Of a stretch of DNA of 64,000 nt, positions 1 to 8,906 are shown one piece after another. The position numbers were made by a program, and so were the translations under genes. How positions within the stretch are numbered: the stretch's first letter is position 1; every line of letters starts with the position of its first letter. Source of the DNA: Streptomyces sp. GQFP (GTDB lineage: Bacteria > Actinomycetota > Actinomycetes > Streptomycetales > Streptomycetaceae); the NCBI RefSeq assembly GCF_021545335.1, contig NZ_CP089312.1, positions 1,674,001-1,738,000 on the forward strand, read 5' to 3'. The notes beneath the pieces are model-generated. The model saw nothing but the letters and a program-made list of their open reading frames with translations, had not been told where the DNA came from and did no database searches.

Positions 1-221
1 CCGAGAAGTCCCTCGCGGCGGCCTCGTACGACGGAACGCGCGGGCATCCGGTGCTGTTCGGCGCCGCGCACTGGGCGGGTATCACGACGGTCGCGATCGG
101 AGACCGGGGCGCCCGCGACTACCTCAAGGCCCACGGCGACGCGCTCACCCTCGTCGAGTGCGGTGACGCGGCACAGCCGTACGACATCGACACGGTGGCC
201 GACCTGGACCGGCTGGAGTAG
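1..221 (+). CDS. MobA-like nucleotidyltransferase, C-terminal part
   Basis: The reading frame is open from the window edge to a TAG at 219-221, about 72 residues; the 5' end lies outside. Segments such as GHPVLFGAAHW and the ending PYDIDTVADLDRLE are typical of MobA/MocA-type NTP transferases. In many bacteria these enzymes make the molybdopterin dinucleotide cofactor used by xanthine dehydrogenase. That role fits the purine-catabolic genes nearby, but it is an inference because the catalytic N-terminus is not visible. Confidence 0.7.
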   Translation, partial: EKSLAAASYDGTRGHPVLFGAAHWAGITTVAIGDRGARDYLKAHGDALTLVECGDAAQPYDIDTVADLDRLE

Positions 222-233
222 AGAATCTCGACG

Positions 234-248
234 TCAACAAATTATTGA
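234..248. promoter_or_regulatory. TCAA-N7-TTGA palindrome upstream of aceB
   Basis: TCAACAAATTATTGA is close to a perfect inverted repeat: 12 of 14 non-central positions match its reverse complement. A related palindrome lies at 19182-19196 in front of the urate operon; together they give TCAACANNTTNTTGA. It is therefore a likely operator for a regulator shared by aceB and uric acid breakdown. The protein that binds it is not known from the sequence. Confidence 0.5.
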
Positions 249-250
249 AC

Positions 251-286
251 TTCCACAATGAGGAAACTAGCATCCGTTGAGCAGAA
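251..286. promoter_or_regulatory. Paired AllR-type operators of aceB
   Basis: The first site, TTCCACAATGAGGAA (251-265), and the second, ATCCGTTGAGCAGAA (272-286), have centres 21 bp apart, so both lie on one face of the helix. The same pair recurs before hyi (21137-21172) and gcl (25334-25369). In S. coelicolor the IclR-type repressor AllR is known to control allantoin-pathway genes including malate synthase and gcl. Assigning these sites to AllR is an inference, because no allR gene is in the window. Confidence 0.65.
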
Positions 287-348
287 ACATCCGTTCCAAG
301 CAGCACCCAGCAACCCACAGCCCAGCCCGCTGAAGGAAGTGACCGCTC

Positions 349-1971
349 ATGTCCGCACCAGCGCCGTCCCCGCTGGCCATCGTCGACGCCGAGCCCCTGC
401 CCCGGCAGGAGGAGGTGCTCACCGACGCGGCGCTGGCCTTCGTGGCCGAGTTGCACCGGCGGTTCACGCCCCGGCGTGACGAGCTTCTCGCGCGCCGTGC
501 GGAGCGCCGTGCCGAGATCGCCCGCACCTCGACCCTCGACTTCCTCCCCGAGACGGCCGCGATCCGCGCCGACGACTCCTGGCGCGTCGCCGAGTCCCCC
601 GCCGCGCTGAACGACCGGCGCGTCGAGATCACCGGCCCGACCGACCGCAAGATGACGATCAACGCCCTCAACTCGGGCGCGAAGATCTGGCTCGCGGACT
701 TCGAGGACGCCTCCGCGCCGACCTGGGAGAACGTGGTCCTCGGTCAGGTCAACCTGGCCGACGCCTACACCCGGAACATCGACTTCACCGACCCGAAGAG
801 CGGCAAGTCGTACGCCCTCAAGGCCGATGCCGAACTCGCGACCGTCGTCATGCGGCCCCGTGGGTGGCACCTGAACGAGCGTCATCTCCAGGTCGACGGG
901 GAGCAAGTGCCCGGCGTCCTGGTCGACTTCGGCCTCTACTTCTTCCACAACGCGCAGCGGCTCCTCGACCTCGGCAAGGGCCCGTACTTCTACCTGCCCA
1001 AGACCGAGTCGCACCTCGAAGCCCGGCTGTGGAACGAGGTGTTCGTCTTCGCGCAGGACTACGTCGGCATCCCGCAGGGCACGGTCCGCGCGACCGTCCT
1101 CATCGAGACGATCACGGCCGCGTACGAGATGGAGGAGATCCTCTACGAACTCCGCGACCACGCCTCGGGTTTGAACGCGGGTCGCTGGGACTACCTCTTC
1201 TCCATCGTCAAGAACTTCCGTGACGGCGGCGCCAAGTTCGTCCTCCCGGACCGCAACGCCGTGACGATGACCGCCCCGTTCATGCGCGCGTACACCGAAC
1301 TCCTCGTCCGCACCTGCCACAAGCGCGGCGCGCACGCGATCGGCGGCATGGCCGCGTTCATCCCGTCCCGGCGCGACGAAGAGGTCAACAAGGTCGCCTT
1401 CGAGAAGGTCAAGGCCGACAAGGACCGTGAGGCCGGCGACGGTTTCGACGGCTCCTGGGTCGCCCACCCCGACCTCGTCCCGATCGCCCTTGCCTCCTTC
1501 GACGCGGTACTCGGCGACCGGCCGAACCAGAAGGACCGCCTCCGCGAGGACGTCCACGTCGAGGCCGCCGACCTGATCGCCGTGGACTCGCTGAAGGCGA
1601 AGCCGACGTACGACGGACTGGTCAACGCCGTGCAGGTGGGCATCCGTTACATCGAGGCGTGGCTGCGCGGGCTCGGCGCGGTCGCCATCTTCAACCTGAT
1701 GGAGGACGCGGCCACCGCCGAGATCTCCCGCTCCCAGATCTGGCAGTGGATCAACGCGGACGTCGAGTTCGAGAACGGCGAGCGGGCCACCCCGGAGCTG
1801 GCCCGCAAGATCGCCGCCGAGGAACTCGCGAACATCCGCGCGGAGATCGGCGAGGAGGCCTTCGCGGCCGGCCACTGGCAGCAGGCCCACGACCTGCTGC
1901 TCACGGTCGCCCTCGACGCCGACTACGCGGACTTCCTGACCCTGCCGGCGTACGAGCAGCTCAAGGGCTGA
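349..1971 (+). CDS. aceB: Malate synthase A
   Basis: 540 residues, the normal length for malate synthase A. It condenses glyoxylate with acetyl-CoA to malate in the cytoplasm. The family core is intact: [18 protein letters not shown] around residues 107-124, the substrate arginine in [11 protein letters not shown], and the catalytic aspartate in [18 protein letters not shown] near the C-terminus. The ATG follows GAAGGAAG. Glyoxylate from ureidoglycolate is the likely substrate source, since the promoter carries operators shared with hyi and gcl plus a second palindrome shared with the urate operon. A second, G-type malate synthase at 33211 is unrelated in context. Confidence 0.95.
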   Translation: MSAPAPSPLAIVDAEPLPRQEEVLTDAALAFVAELHRRFTPRRDELLARRAERRAEIARTSTLDFLPETAAIRADDSWRVAESPAALNDRRVEITGPTDRKMTINALNSGAKIWLADFEDASAPTWENVVLGQVNLADAYTRNIDFTDPKSGKSYALKADAELATVVMRPRGWHLNERHLQVDGEQVPGVLVDFGLYFFHNAQRLLDLGKGPYFYLPKTESHLEARLWNEVFVFAQDYVGIPQGTVRATVLIETITAAYEMEEILYELRDHASGLNAGRWDYLFSIVKNFRDGGAKFVLPDRNAVTMTAPFMRAYTELLVRTCHKRGAHAIGGMAAFIPSRRDEEVNKVAFEKVKADKDREAGDGFDGSWVAHPDLVPIALASFDAVLGDRPNQKDRLREDVHVEAADLIAVDSLKAKPTYDGLVNAVQVGIRYIEAWLRGLGAVAIFNLMEDAATAEISRSQIWQWINADVEFENGERATPELARKIAAEELANIRAEIGEEAFAAGHWQQAHDLLLTVALDADYADFLTLPAYEQLKG

Positions 1972-1983
1972 TCCTCTGGTCTT

Positions 1984-2271
1984 CTAGGAATCCGGCTTGT
2001 CCGAGTGGCCCAGGGATCTTCCCGGGGCCACTCGGTCGCGTACGGCCTGCTTCACGGCCGTGGGCTCCGGGAAGCCCTGCTCCTTGCGGTCCCAGACCAC
2101 CTCGTCGTCGACCCGGACGACGAACACGCCGCCGGTGCCGGGCTTGAGCGACAGCTCACCCAGCTCCGTCTCGAAGGTGGTGAGCAGCTCCTGTGCCAGC
2201 CAGGCCGCGCGGGGCAGCCAACGGCACTGGGTGCAGTACTCGATCTGTACGACGGGTGCGTGGGGGCTCAT
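1984..2271 (-). CDS. SelT/SelW/SelH (Rdx) family protein
   Basis: A 95-residue protein beginning MSPHAPVVQIEYCTQC. The CxxC pair (CTQC) after the first beta strand is the thioredoxin-like redox site of the Rdx family, with cysteine where eukaryotic relatives carry selenocysteine. The middle GTGGVFVVRVDDEVVWDRK is also typical. Its start overlaps the stop of the upstream HipA-like gene by four bases (ATGA), so the two are translationally coupled. Its redox partner is unknown. Confidence 0.8.
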   Translation of the reverse strand: MSPHAPVVQIEYCTQCRWLPRAAWLAQELLTTFETELGELSLKPGTGGVFVVRVDDEVVWDRKEQGFPEPTAVKQAVRDRVAPGRSLGHSDKPDS

Positions 2272-3179
2272 CCGAGATGCACCGACCAATCCTGTTCCGC
2301 CGCCGGCTTGCCGTGCAGGTCGGGGACCCGCTTGAGCCAACTCGGGCGGCCTCGCTGTGTCTTCGCCGCCCGGAGGGCCTCCTCGGCGGCGAGTTCCTCC
2401 CGGGTGGGGAAGTCGGTGGGCAGCCAGGCGGCCGAGGCCCGCACGCGCGCGTGCAGGTAGCCGACGTACGCCTCCCTGACGTCGTCCGGTGTCGCGAAGC
2501 CCGGCTCGCCGGCCAGCCAGGCGTCCGGCACCTCGGCCGCGATGCCGCGCAGCAGGTCCTCGGTCACCCGGGGAGCCAGTTCGGCGTCGGCGGCCCGGGT
2601 GTCCGGGGTGTAGTGGCCGAGGGCGTGGTGGCGGAAGTCGTAGGCCTTCGTGGGGTCGGCGCCGTCCCAGCGGTGGTGGAAGACGAGGGCGGCGCCGTGG
2701 TCGATGAGCCACAGGCGCGGGGGTGCGATGCCGAGCGTCGGCCAGATCATCAGGTTGGAGCTGTGGACCGTACGGTCGACGTTGACGGTCAGCGCGTCGA
2801 GCCAGATGACCTTTCCGGCCTCCAGCGGGTCGACCGTGCAGCTCGCGGCGACCTCCGGGGTGAAGTCCCGCGCGCCCGGCAGATAGTCCATGCCGAGGTT
2901 TACGCCGGCGCTGGCACTGTGCAGGTCCCGTACTTCCTGGTGGGGTTCGTCGTCGGCGATCTCCGGGTCGAAGTGCACGAGGACGAGTTCGGGGAAGCGC
3001 AGTCCCAGGGCGCGGGACAGCTCTCCGACGATCACTTCGGCGACCAGTGCCTTGCGGCCCTGCGCGGAGCCGGTGAACTTCACGACGTAGGTGCCGAGGT
3101 CGTCGGCCTCGACCACGCCGGGGACGGAACCGCCCGACCTCAGGGGCTCCACGTAGCGGGTTGCCGTGACCTCTCTCAT
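2268..3179 (-). CDS. HipA-like kinase-fold protein
   Basis: 303 residues from an ATG at 3179. It resembles the stand-alone HipA-like family of actinobacteria (no HipB partner is present). The segments YVVKFTGSAQGRKALVAE (ATP-lysine region), NVDRTVHSSNLMIW (catalytic-loop-like N-x-DR) and LWLIDHGAALVFHHRW (metal-binding DHG) match the kinase fold. Without a neighbouring HTH antitoxin there is no reason to call it a toxin. It forms a two-gene unit with the Rdx protein downstream. Confidence 0.75.
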   Translation of the reverse strand: MREVTATRYVEPLRSGGSVPGVVEADDLGTYVVKFTGSAQGRKALVAEVIVGELSRALGLRFPELVLVHFDPEIADDEPHQEVRDLHSASAGVNLGMDYLPGARDFTPEVAASCTVDPLEAGKVIWLDALTVNVDRTVHSSNLMIWPTLGIAPPRLWLIDHGAALVFHHRWDGADPTKAYDFRHHALGHYTPDTRAADAELAPRVTEDLLRGIAAEVPDAWLAGEPGFATPDDVREAYVGYLHARVRASAAWLPTDFPTREELAAEEALRAAKTQRGRPSWLKRVPDLHGKPAAEQDWSVHLG

Positions 3180-3223
3180 GCCGCGAGCATAGTGATCAGG
3201 TGCGACAGCCGGTACGGCGTTTC

Positions 3224-5458
3224 TCAGCGCCAAGAAGGGTGCCCCTCCGGTGTGCTGCCAGTGGTGAGTTTGCGGGCACCCGTGCCGTCCGCGCGGATCG
3301 CCCAGATCACCGGCCGGTCGAACGGCCCCCGAACGTAGGCCACCCACTTGCCGTCCGGTGACCAGACCGGGTCCATCTCCTGGGCGGCCGTCCGCACCAG
3401 AGTCCGGTCGTCGCTGCCGTCGGTCCTGGCGATGTGGATGTCTCCGCCCGTCCCCTTGTCGGGTGCTCCGGCGGTGTACGCGAAGTAGCGGCCGTCCGGG
3501 GACCAGACGGGGTCCAGCGCCCGCCGGGGCTGGTTGGTCACCTGCCGGGGTTCGGCGCTCGGCTGTGCCGGATCGACGACGTGGACCTGCCAGCCCGAGG
3601 GCTTCTGGAGGCAGACGGCGATGAACTTGCCGTCGGGGGACCAGGCCGGGTCGTCCACCTTCCCGGAGCCGGTGGTCAGTTGCTGCGCGGAGCGGTCCGA
3701 GACGTTCACGGCGAACAGCTGCTGCACACCGTCCCCGTCGCGGCGCAGGACGGCCAGTCGCTTGCCGTCCGGGGACCAGGAGACCCGGCCGCCCGAGATG
3801 GCGCCGATCCGGCGGACGCCGCTGCCGTCGGCGTTCGCCGTCCACACGGCCGCCCCGTCGGCCGTCTTGCGGGTGAACGCGAACGACTTGTGGTCGGGGG
3901 ACCACTGCGGGAGGGCGTCGCAGGTCCCGTCGATCAGTTGTTCGGGGTTGTCCGTGGTGGAGTCGCGGCGGCCGATCACGCTGTGGCATTCCGACGATCC
4001 GGGTTCCGTGTCCAGCCGGACCAGCAGCGGGGCGTCGGGGAAGACGGCGGGGGTCGATCGCCGGGGCGACGGCAAGGCTCCGCTCGCGTCGGCATCGCCC
4101 TGACCGGAACCGGTCCAGGGCTGCCACACGAGCAGCCCCGCGACGACCGCCGCGACCAGCAGCGCCGCTACGGCGACCGTCCCTCGGCGCCCGCGCCGGG
4201 GCCCGGCACCGCCGGGCGCTCCGGCGTCCCCGGGCGGGACGGGCCCGCCGGGCGGGACAGGGGCGGGTGCGAGGACCGGCGGGGGCCCGAAGCCGGGGCC
4301 GGGCGGCGACTGGACGGTCAGGGGGTGGGAGGCCACGGCCCGGCCCTCGGTCGGCGCCGACGGGGCGGGCGTGGCGGGGCGCGGGTCGGTGCCCAGCGCT
4401 TGCCCTTCGGCGACGGGGGGCGGCGCGTGGACGGTCGCGCGCTGGTCGCCGGCCGGTGCCTGCCCATCGCCGACCGGCGGCGTCACGGACACCGTCGCGC
4501 GCTGGTCCATCGCCAGGGGCTGTCCATCGGCGACCGGCGGCGGCCCGAACGCACCCGCGCGCGGGTCGAGGGGCGCCGCCGACGGGCGGTCCGTCACCGG
4601 TACCTGTCTCCGGATGAGCGCGGTCGCCTCGGCGGGTAGCCAGGTGTCCGACGGGTGTCGGACCGTGAGCTGGTCGAGGAACTCCGACGGGCCGGGGCGG
4701 TCGAGCGGGTCCTTGGCCAGGCAGGCGGCGACCAGTTCGCGCAGCCCGCCGGGCAGGTCCGTGAGGTCCGGCTGTTCGTGGACGACGCGGTAGGGCCAGG
4801 CGGCCGACGCCCCGTCGCCGAAGGGAGCGCGTCCCGCCGCCTGGCTGAGCACCACCCCCAGGGCGAACATGTCCACCGCGGGAGTGAGCCTGCCGCCGGT
4901 GAGCTGCTCCGGCGCGAGGAAGCCGAGCGTGCCGATCTGGAACCCGGTCTGAGTGAGGGCCGTACCGTCGAGGGCCCGTGCGATGCCGAAGTCGATGACC
5001 CGGGGGCCGTCCTCCGCGACGATGATGTTGGCGGGTTTCAGGTCGCGGTGGATGACCCCGGCCTGGTGGATGGCGGCCAGCGCCTCGGCGAGGCCGGCGG
5101 CCAGCACGGTGAGCGTGTCCGCGGGCAGGGGGCCCACCTGGTCGAGCAGGTCCCGCAGGGTGGGGCCGGGGACGTAGGCGGTCACCAGCCAGGCCGGTTC
5201 GCCCTCCGGATCGGCGTCCACGACCGGCGCGGTGTGGAAGCCGCCGACGCGGCGGGCCGCGGCCACCTCGTCGGCGAATCTGCGCCGGAAACCCGGTTCC
5301 GTGCTCAGTTCGGGCCGTACGACCTTGACGGCCACCGCCCGGCCCGACCGCGACCGGCCGAAGTAGACGACGCCCATTCCGCCCTGGCCGAGCCGTCCGA
5401 CCAGCCGGTATCTGCCGTCCCCGACAGAGGCGGGATCACCTGGTCCGAGCGGTTTCAT
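3224..5458 (-). CDS. Membrane Ser/Thr protein kinase with PD40 sensor domain
   Basis: 744 residues. Residues about 15-270 are a Hanks-type kinase: glycine loop GRLGQGGMGVVYFG, catalytic lysine in AVAVKVV, catalytic loop VIHRDLKPANII and metal-binding DFGIA. A proline/alanine-rich linker with near-repeats (VADGQPLAMDQRATV, VGDGQAPAGDQRATV) follows, then one membrane span (TVAVAALLVAAVVAGLLVW). The outside portion has several WSPDG repeats of the PD40/TolB propeller type. The layout suggests a cytoplasmic kinase reporting on an extracytoplasmic ligand. It appears monocistronic. Confidence 0.92.
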   Translation of the reverse strand: MKPLGPGDPASVGDGRYRLVGRLGQGGMGVVYFGRSRSGRAVAVKVVRPELSTEPGFRRRFADEVAAARRVGGFHTAPVVDADPEGEPAWLVTAYVPGPTLRDLLDQVGPLPADTLTVLAAGLAEALAAIHQAGVIHRDLKPANIIVAEDGPRVIDFGIARALDGTALTQTGFQIGTLGFLAPEQLTGGRLTPAVDMFALGVVLSQAAGRAPFGDGASAAWPYRVVHEQPDLTDLPGGLRELVAACLAKDPLDRPGPSEFLDQLTVRHPSDTWLPAEATALIRRQVPVTDRPSAAPLDPRAGAFGPPPVADGQPLAMDQRATVSVTPPVGDGQAPAGDQRATVHAPPPVAEGQALGTDPRPATPAPSAPTEGRAVASHPLTVQSPPGPGFGPPPVLAPAPVPPGGPVPPGDAGAPGGAGPRRGRRGTVAVAALLVAAVVAGLLVWQPWTGSGQGDADASGALPSPRRSTPAVFPDAPLLVRLDTEPGSSECHSVIGRRDSTTDNPEQLIDGTCDALPQWSPDHKSFAFTRKTADGAAVWTANADGSGVRRIGAISGGRVSWSPDGKRLAVLRRDGDGVQQLFAVNVSDRSAQQLTTGSGKVDDPAWSPDGKFIAVCLQKPSGWQVHVVDPAQPSAEPRQVTNQPRRALDPVWSPDGRYFAYTAGAPDKGTGGDIHIARTDGSDDRTLVRTAAQEMDPVWSPDGKWVAYVRGPFDRPVIWAIRADGTGARKLTTGSTPEGHPSWR

Positions 5459-5638
5459 GACTCCCCCATCTCGCCTCTCCGGTCAGGCTGTGGGAACTCA
5501 TCGCCCCGGCCCCCGTCCCCGTCGAACAGCCGTAATCAGCCGTAATCAGCCGCGAAGCTCCCCATTACCGGCCATCAGTCTAGATGTCTCGCTCATGACG
5601 TCACCGGATCCGGAACGGTTCCCCTTCGCCCCACCGGT

Positions 5639-7156
5639 TCACCCCGCCAGCGGGTTCGGCAGCGGCAGATAGCGGGCGTCGGCCCCGTCCGCGCCGGTCC
5701 AGCGCAGCAGCAGGTTCGTCTTTCCCGGGAGCGTGGGCGCGGTGAGCAACTCGGCGACCTCGGGGAGGTCGGGGCGGAACAGCTCCCGGCGTACGGCCTG
5801 CCAGGGGTCGAAGCCCGGGTGGCGTTCCCGCAGCACCTCCGCGACCTCCGTGAGGTGGTTGACGACCAGGCAGTACACGAGCCGCTCCCAGCCCGCCGCC
5901 CGCGTCACGTCCGGCAGCAGCTTCACGCCCTCCGCGTCCCGGTACAGGGCCTGTACGGGGGTTCCGTGGGCGTCGACCGCGATCAGGCAGTTCTGGAGGT
6001 GGGCCTCGATGACGACACCGTGGCGGGCGAACAGGTCCACGACCGGTGGCACGGCACAGCGCAGATACGCCGTCCACCATGCGGTCGGGTCGGTGAGCCC
6101 GTCGAGCGGGTTGCCGTCGAAGCCCTCGACCAGCGCGGCGGCGAGCAGCGGGGTGGCGCCCGGTACGACATGGTCGCGCAGGCCGTCGCGGACCAGTACC
6201 GCCAGCTCCTCGAAGGCGAAGTCAGCGGTGCGGTAGCCCCGGTCGCTCAGCCAGCAGCCGCCGGGGGTCCTGGCAACGGCTGCGACGACCGCCGCGTCCG
6301 TGCGGCGCAGCGCCAGCAAGTCGTGGCGCCACAGCCGGCGTACGTCGTTGGTGATGCGGACGTCGAGGCTGAACTTGACGAAGAGGTCGTGCTCGGGCGC
6401 GTACAGCGTGCGGATCGCCGCCGTGGGCCAGGTGTCGGACGTGGTCGTGCCGAGCCGGATCAGCCGGCCGTCCGCGAAGGCGTCCGTCAGGCTCGGGCCG
6501 ACGAGGTCGAGCTGCCAGGGATGGGCGGGCAGCAGCCGGTAGCCGGGCGGGGCCGTGCCGAAGGCGTCCAGGGCGGATACGTCGCCCTCCTCGGCGACCG
6601 CGTCCTCGCGCACGCCGAGCAGCACCAGCGGGAAGGCGGCGTACGCCTCGGGCGCGTACGGCAGCCAGCGCGCCACCGGGCCACCGCCGCGCGCCTTGGG
6701 CGCCGGGTGGTAAGGGTGCCCGGTGAGGAGCGACTGCTCGGAGCGGCGGTACGGGTCGTCGGGCGGGGTGGCCAGGTCGCGGGCGGTGAGCAGCGCGGCG
6801 ACCGCGTCCCGGCTGTCGGCCATCTCGGCGGGCAGTTCGGGGTTGGACAGGCCGGTGTGCGCCTGGAGTTCCTCGGCCACGAGCTTGACGAGTTCGGCGT
6901 GGCCGACCGGGTGCCAGGTGCCGTCGCCCGTGTTCACCTCGGGCGCGGCGGGCCGTCGTGCGCCGTGCACGCGCAGCAGGCGCTGTCCGCTCGGCAGCCG
7001 GTAAACGCGCGGCTCGCCGGTGCCGGGGACCGGCTGGGCCACTTCCCTGAGCAGACAGTTGAGCAGGGGCGCGGTCGCGTAGGCATCGGCGCGCGCTGCG
7101 GTGACGTGGTGCGCCCGCGCATCCGGGGGCGCGGTGGGGGGCATGGTGGGGTCCAC
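5639..7156 (-). CDS. IucA/IucC-family NIS siderophore synthetase
   Basis: 505 residues from a GTG preceded by GAGGGA. NIS synthetases use ATP to join a carboxylic acid such as citrate or succinate to an amine or alcohol. The nucleotide motif GHPYHPAPKAR, the LLPAHPWQLD motif and the active-site EAHLQNCLI are all present. It is divergent from a second NIS synthetase at 7320. No decarboxylase or monooxygenase lies beside the pair, so the product cannot be named. Confidence 0.88.
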   Translation of the reverse strand: MDPTMPPTAPPDARAHHVTAARADAYATAPLLNCLLREVAQPVPGTGEPRVYRLPSGQRLLRVHGARRPAAPEVNTGDGTWHPVGHAELVKLVAEELQAHTGLSNPELPAEMADSRDAVAALLTARDLATPPDDPYRRSEQSLLTGHPYHPAPKARGGGPVARWLPYAPEAYAAFPLVLLGVREDAVAEEGDVSALDAFGTAPPGYRLLPAHPWQLDLVGPSLTDAFADGRLIRLGTTTSDTWPTAAIRTLYAPEHDLFVKFSLDVRITNDVRRLWRHDLLALRRTDAAVVAAVARTPGGCWLSDRGYRTADFAFEELAVLVRDGLRDHVVPGATPLLAAALVEGFDGNPLDGLTDPTAWWTAYLRCAVPPVVDLFARHGVVIEAHLQNCLIAVDAHGTPVQALYRDAEGVKLLPDVTRAAGWERLVYCLVVNHLTEVAEVLRERHPGFDPWQAVRRELFRPDLPEVAELLTAPTLPGKTNLLLRWTGADGADARYLPLPNPLAG

Positions 7157-7257
7157 GCGTTCCCTCGTTTCTTACGGTGCTTCCCTACGGTGCGGTTTCC
7201 CGCGGTGCGCTGATGATCAGTATGTCTGTCGTCGGCCCGCCCGCTCACCGGCACATA

Positions 7258-7305
7258 CCCGCACCCAAACCCAAACCCAAACCCGCACCCGCACCCGCAC
7301 CCGCA
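7258..7305 (+). repeat. 6-bp tandem repeat in a gene leader
   Basis: Three CCAAAC-type units are followed by four CCGCAC-type units directly upstream of the GAGGAG ribosome site of the second NIS synthetase. Slippage here would change the untranslated leader or spacing, not the protein, if translation starts at 7320. Confidence 0.8.
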
Positions 7306-7319
7306 TCGAGGAGCCCGCC

Positions 7320-8834
7320 GTGCACCGTCCCTCCAGCGCAGAGGCAGAGGTCGCCGACGAACTGGCCGCCGTACGCCCCGACCTCGCGTCGCGGTACGCG
7401 GCCGAGCTGCCCGGTGCGCGGGCCGCCGTACTGACCCGGCTGTGGCGGGCGCTCGTCCATGAGTCGCTGCCGTGGATCGTCCGCCGCGAGGGCGGCGCGG
7501 GTCTCCTGCTGGCGGACGGCCGCCGTCTGGAGGGCCCGTACGCCGATCCGTACGCCGTCGACGGCCGCGTGACCGCCGTACGGCTCGGGAGGGTCTCGTA
7601 CGACGATCCGGCGCGGCTGCTGACGGACCTGGCCGTCCCGCACGGTCCCGCCTTCGCGGCCGAACTCGGCCACAGCGTCGCCTCGTTGGCCCTGTCGCGC
7701 GCGAACCAGGCGGGTGCCGTACAGACCCCGTTGACGAGCTGGGAGTGGGAGCAGCGGGTCGTCGACGGGCATCCCTTCCACCCCAACTGCCGTTCCCGGC
7801 CCGGCTTCTCGGTGGCCGAGCAGCTCGCGTACGGGCCCGAGCACCGGCCGGTCGTGGAGCTGGCGCTGGTGACGGCGGACGACTGCGCCGTGCGGGGCGA
7901 GTGGCCCAAGTGGCTGTGGGACGGGAAGCGTCCGCTGATCCCGGTGCATCCCTGGCAGTCGGCGCATGTGCTCCAACTGCCCGGCAGGGGCGGGCTGTCG
8001 GCGCATCCCCTGATGTCCCTGCGCAGTCTCGCCCTCCCGGACGGCGGCCCGCATCTCAAGACGGCGTTGAGCGCCCGGCTCACCTCCTCGGTACGGGACA
8101 TCTCGCCGTACTCGATCGAGACGGCGGCGACGGTGTCGGCGTTCATGGAGTCGATGGCCGCGCGTCTCGACGGGCAGCTGCACATCACCCGCACGCTCGG
8201 CGCGGTCACCGCCAACTCGCCCGATCTGGCGGCGGTGTTGAGGGAGCCGCCGGATCAGTACGCGGACGTGGTGGCGGGCGAGCGGGTCGTTCCCGTCGGA
8301 GCACTCGCCGCCACCGGATTCCACCGATCCCCCTCCTGGCTGGCCCAGTTCACGCGTCTCGCCCTCACCGTCGGTCTGCGCCTGCTCGATCTGGGCGTCG
8401 CTCTGGAGGCGCACGGCCAGAACCTGCTCGTCGTGCTGTCGGCGGACGGGGACCCGCTGCGGCTGGTCTACCGCGACCTCGCCGACATTCGCGTCAGCCC
8501 GGCCCGGCTGGCCCGGCACGGTATCCCGGCGCCCCGACTGACCGGACGGATCGTCACCGACGACGAACCCACCCTGCGCCGCAAGCTGTTCGGCTCCCTG
8601 GTGGCGGGGGCGCTGGGCGCGACCGCCGGTTCGGAAGCGGCGCTGCGGGAGGCGCTGGAGACGGCGGTACAGGGAGTACAGGGCCTGCCGCGCACGCCCG
8701 ATCTGCTCGCGCTGCTCGAACAGCCCCTGCCCACCAAGGCGTTGACCCTGATGCGGCTGTCCCCGGAGACACCCGGGGACCAGTGGACCCAACTCCCCAA
8801 TCCCCTGGGAGAAGTCAAGCTGGAGGGCAGCTGA
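7320..8834 (+). CDS. Second IucA/IucC-family NIS siderophore synthetase
   Basis: 504 residues if the GTG at 7320 is used, which follows GAGGAG. An open frame continues upstream but is only low-complexity repeat. It carries DGHPFHPNCRSRPGF, PLIPVHPWQSA and LEAHGQNLLV. The lysine that normally follows the HPxHP motif is replaced here by RSR-type residues, unlike the partner at 5639. The two divergent genes probably act in one siderophore assembly, each performing one condensation. I see no DmdR/Fur-like iron box between them. Confidence 0.86.
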   Translation: MHRPSSAEAEVADELAAVRPDLASRYAAELPGARAAVLTRLWRALVHESLPWIVRREGGAGLLLADGRRLEGPYADPYAVDGRVTAVRLGRVSYDDPARLLTDLAVPHGPAFAAELGHSVASLALSRANQAGAVQTPLTSWEWEQRVVDGHPFHPNCRSRPGFSVAEQLAYGPEHRPVVELALVTADDCAVRGEWPKWLWDGKRPLIPVHPWQSAHVLQLPGRGGLSAHPLMSLRSLALPDGGPHLKTALSARLTSSVRDISPYSIETAATVSAFMESMAARLDGQLHITRTLGAVTANSPDLAAVLREPPDQYADVVAGERVVPVGALAATGFHRSPSWLAQFTRLALTVGLRLLDLGVALEAHGQNLLVVLSADGDPLRLVYRDLADIRVSPARLARHGIPAPRLTGRIVTDDEPTLRRKLFGSLVAGALGATAGSEAALREALETAVQGVQGLPRTPDLLALLEQPLPTKALTLMRLSPETPGDQWTQLPNPLGEVKLEGS

Positions 8835-8906
8835 CGGGCTCGCCGACAGGGGACGTTGACGGGACCCGTTTTGAAGCGGGTCGCCCCGGGTCAATAGGAT
8901 CCGTCG

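Noticed and set aside
145..1890. Long 581-residue frame antisense to aceB
   Set aside because: It mirrors the high-GC third positions of aceB, has no family features, and aceB is unmistakable.
2268..3179. HipA toxin of a HipBA toxin-antitoxin system
   Set aside because: No HipB-like HTH gene adjoins it; the neighbour is an Rdx-family redox protein.
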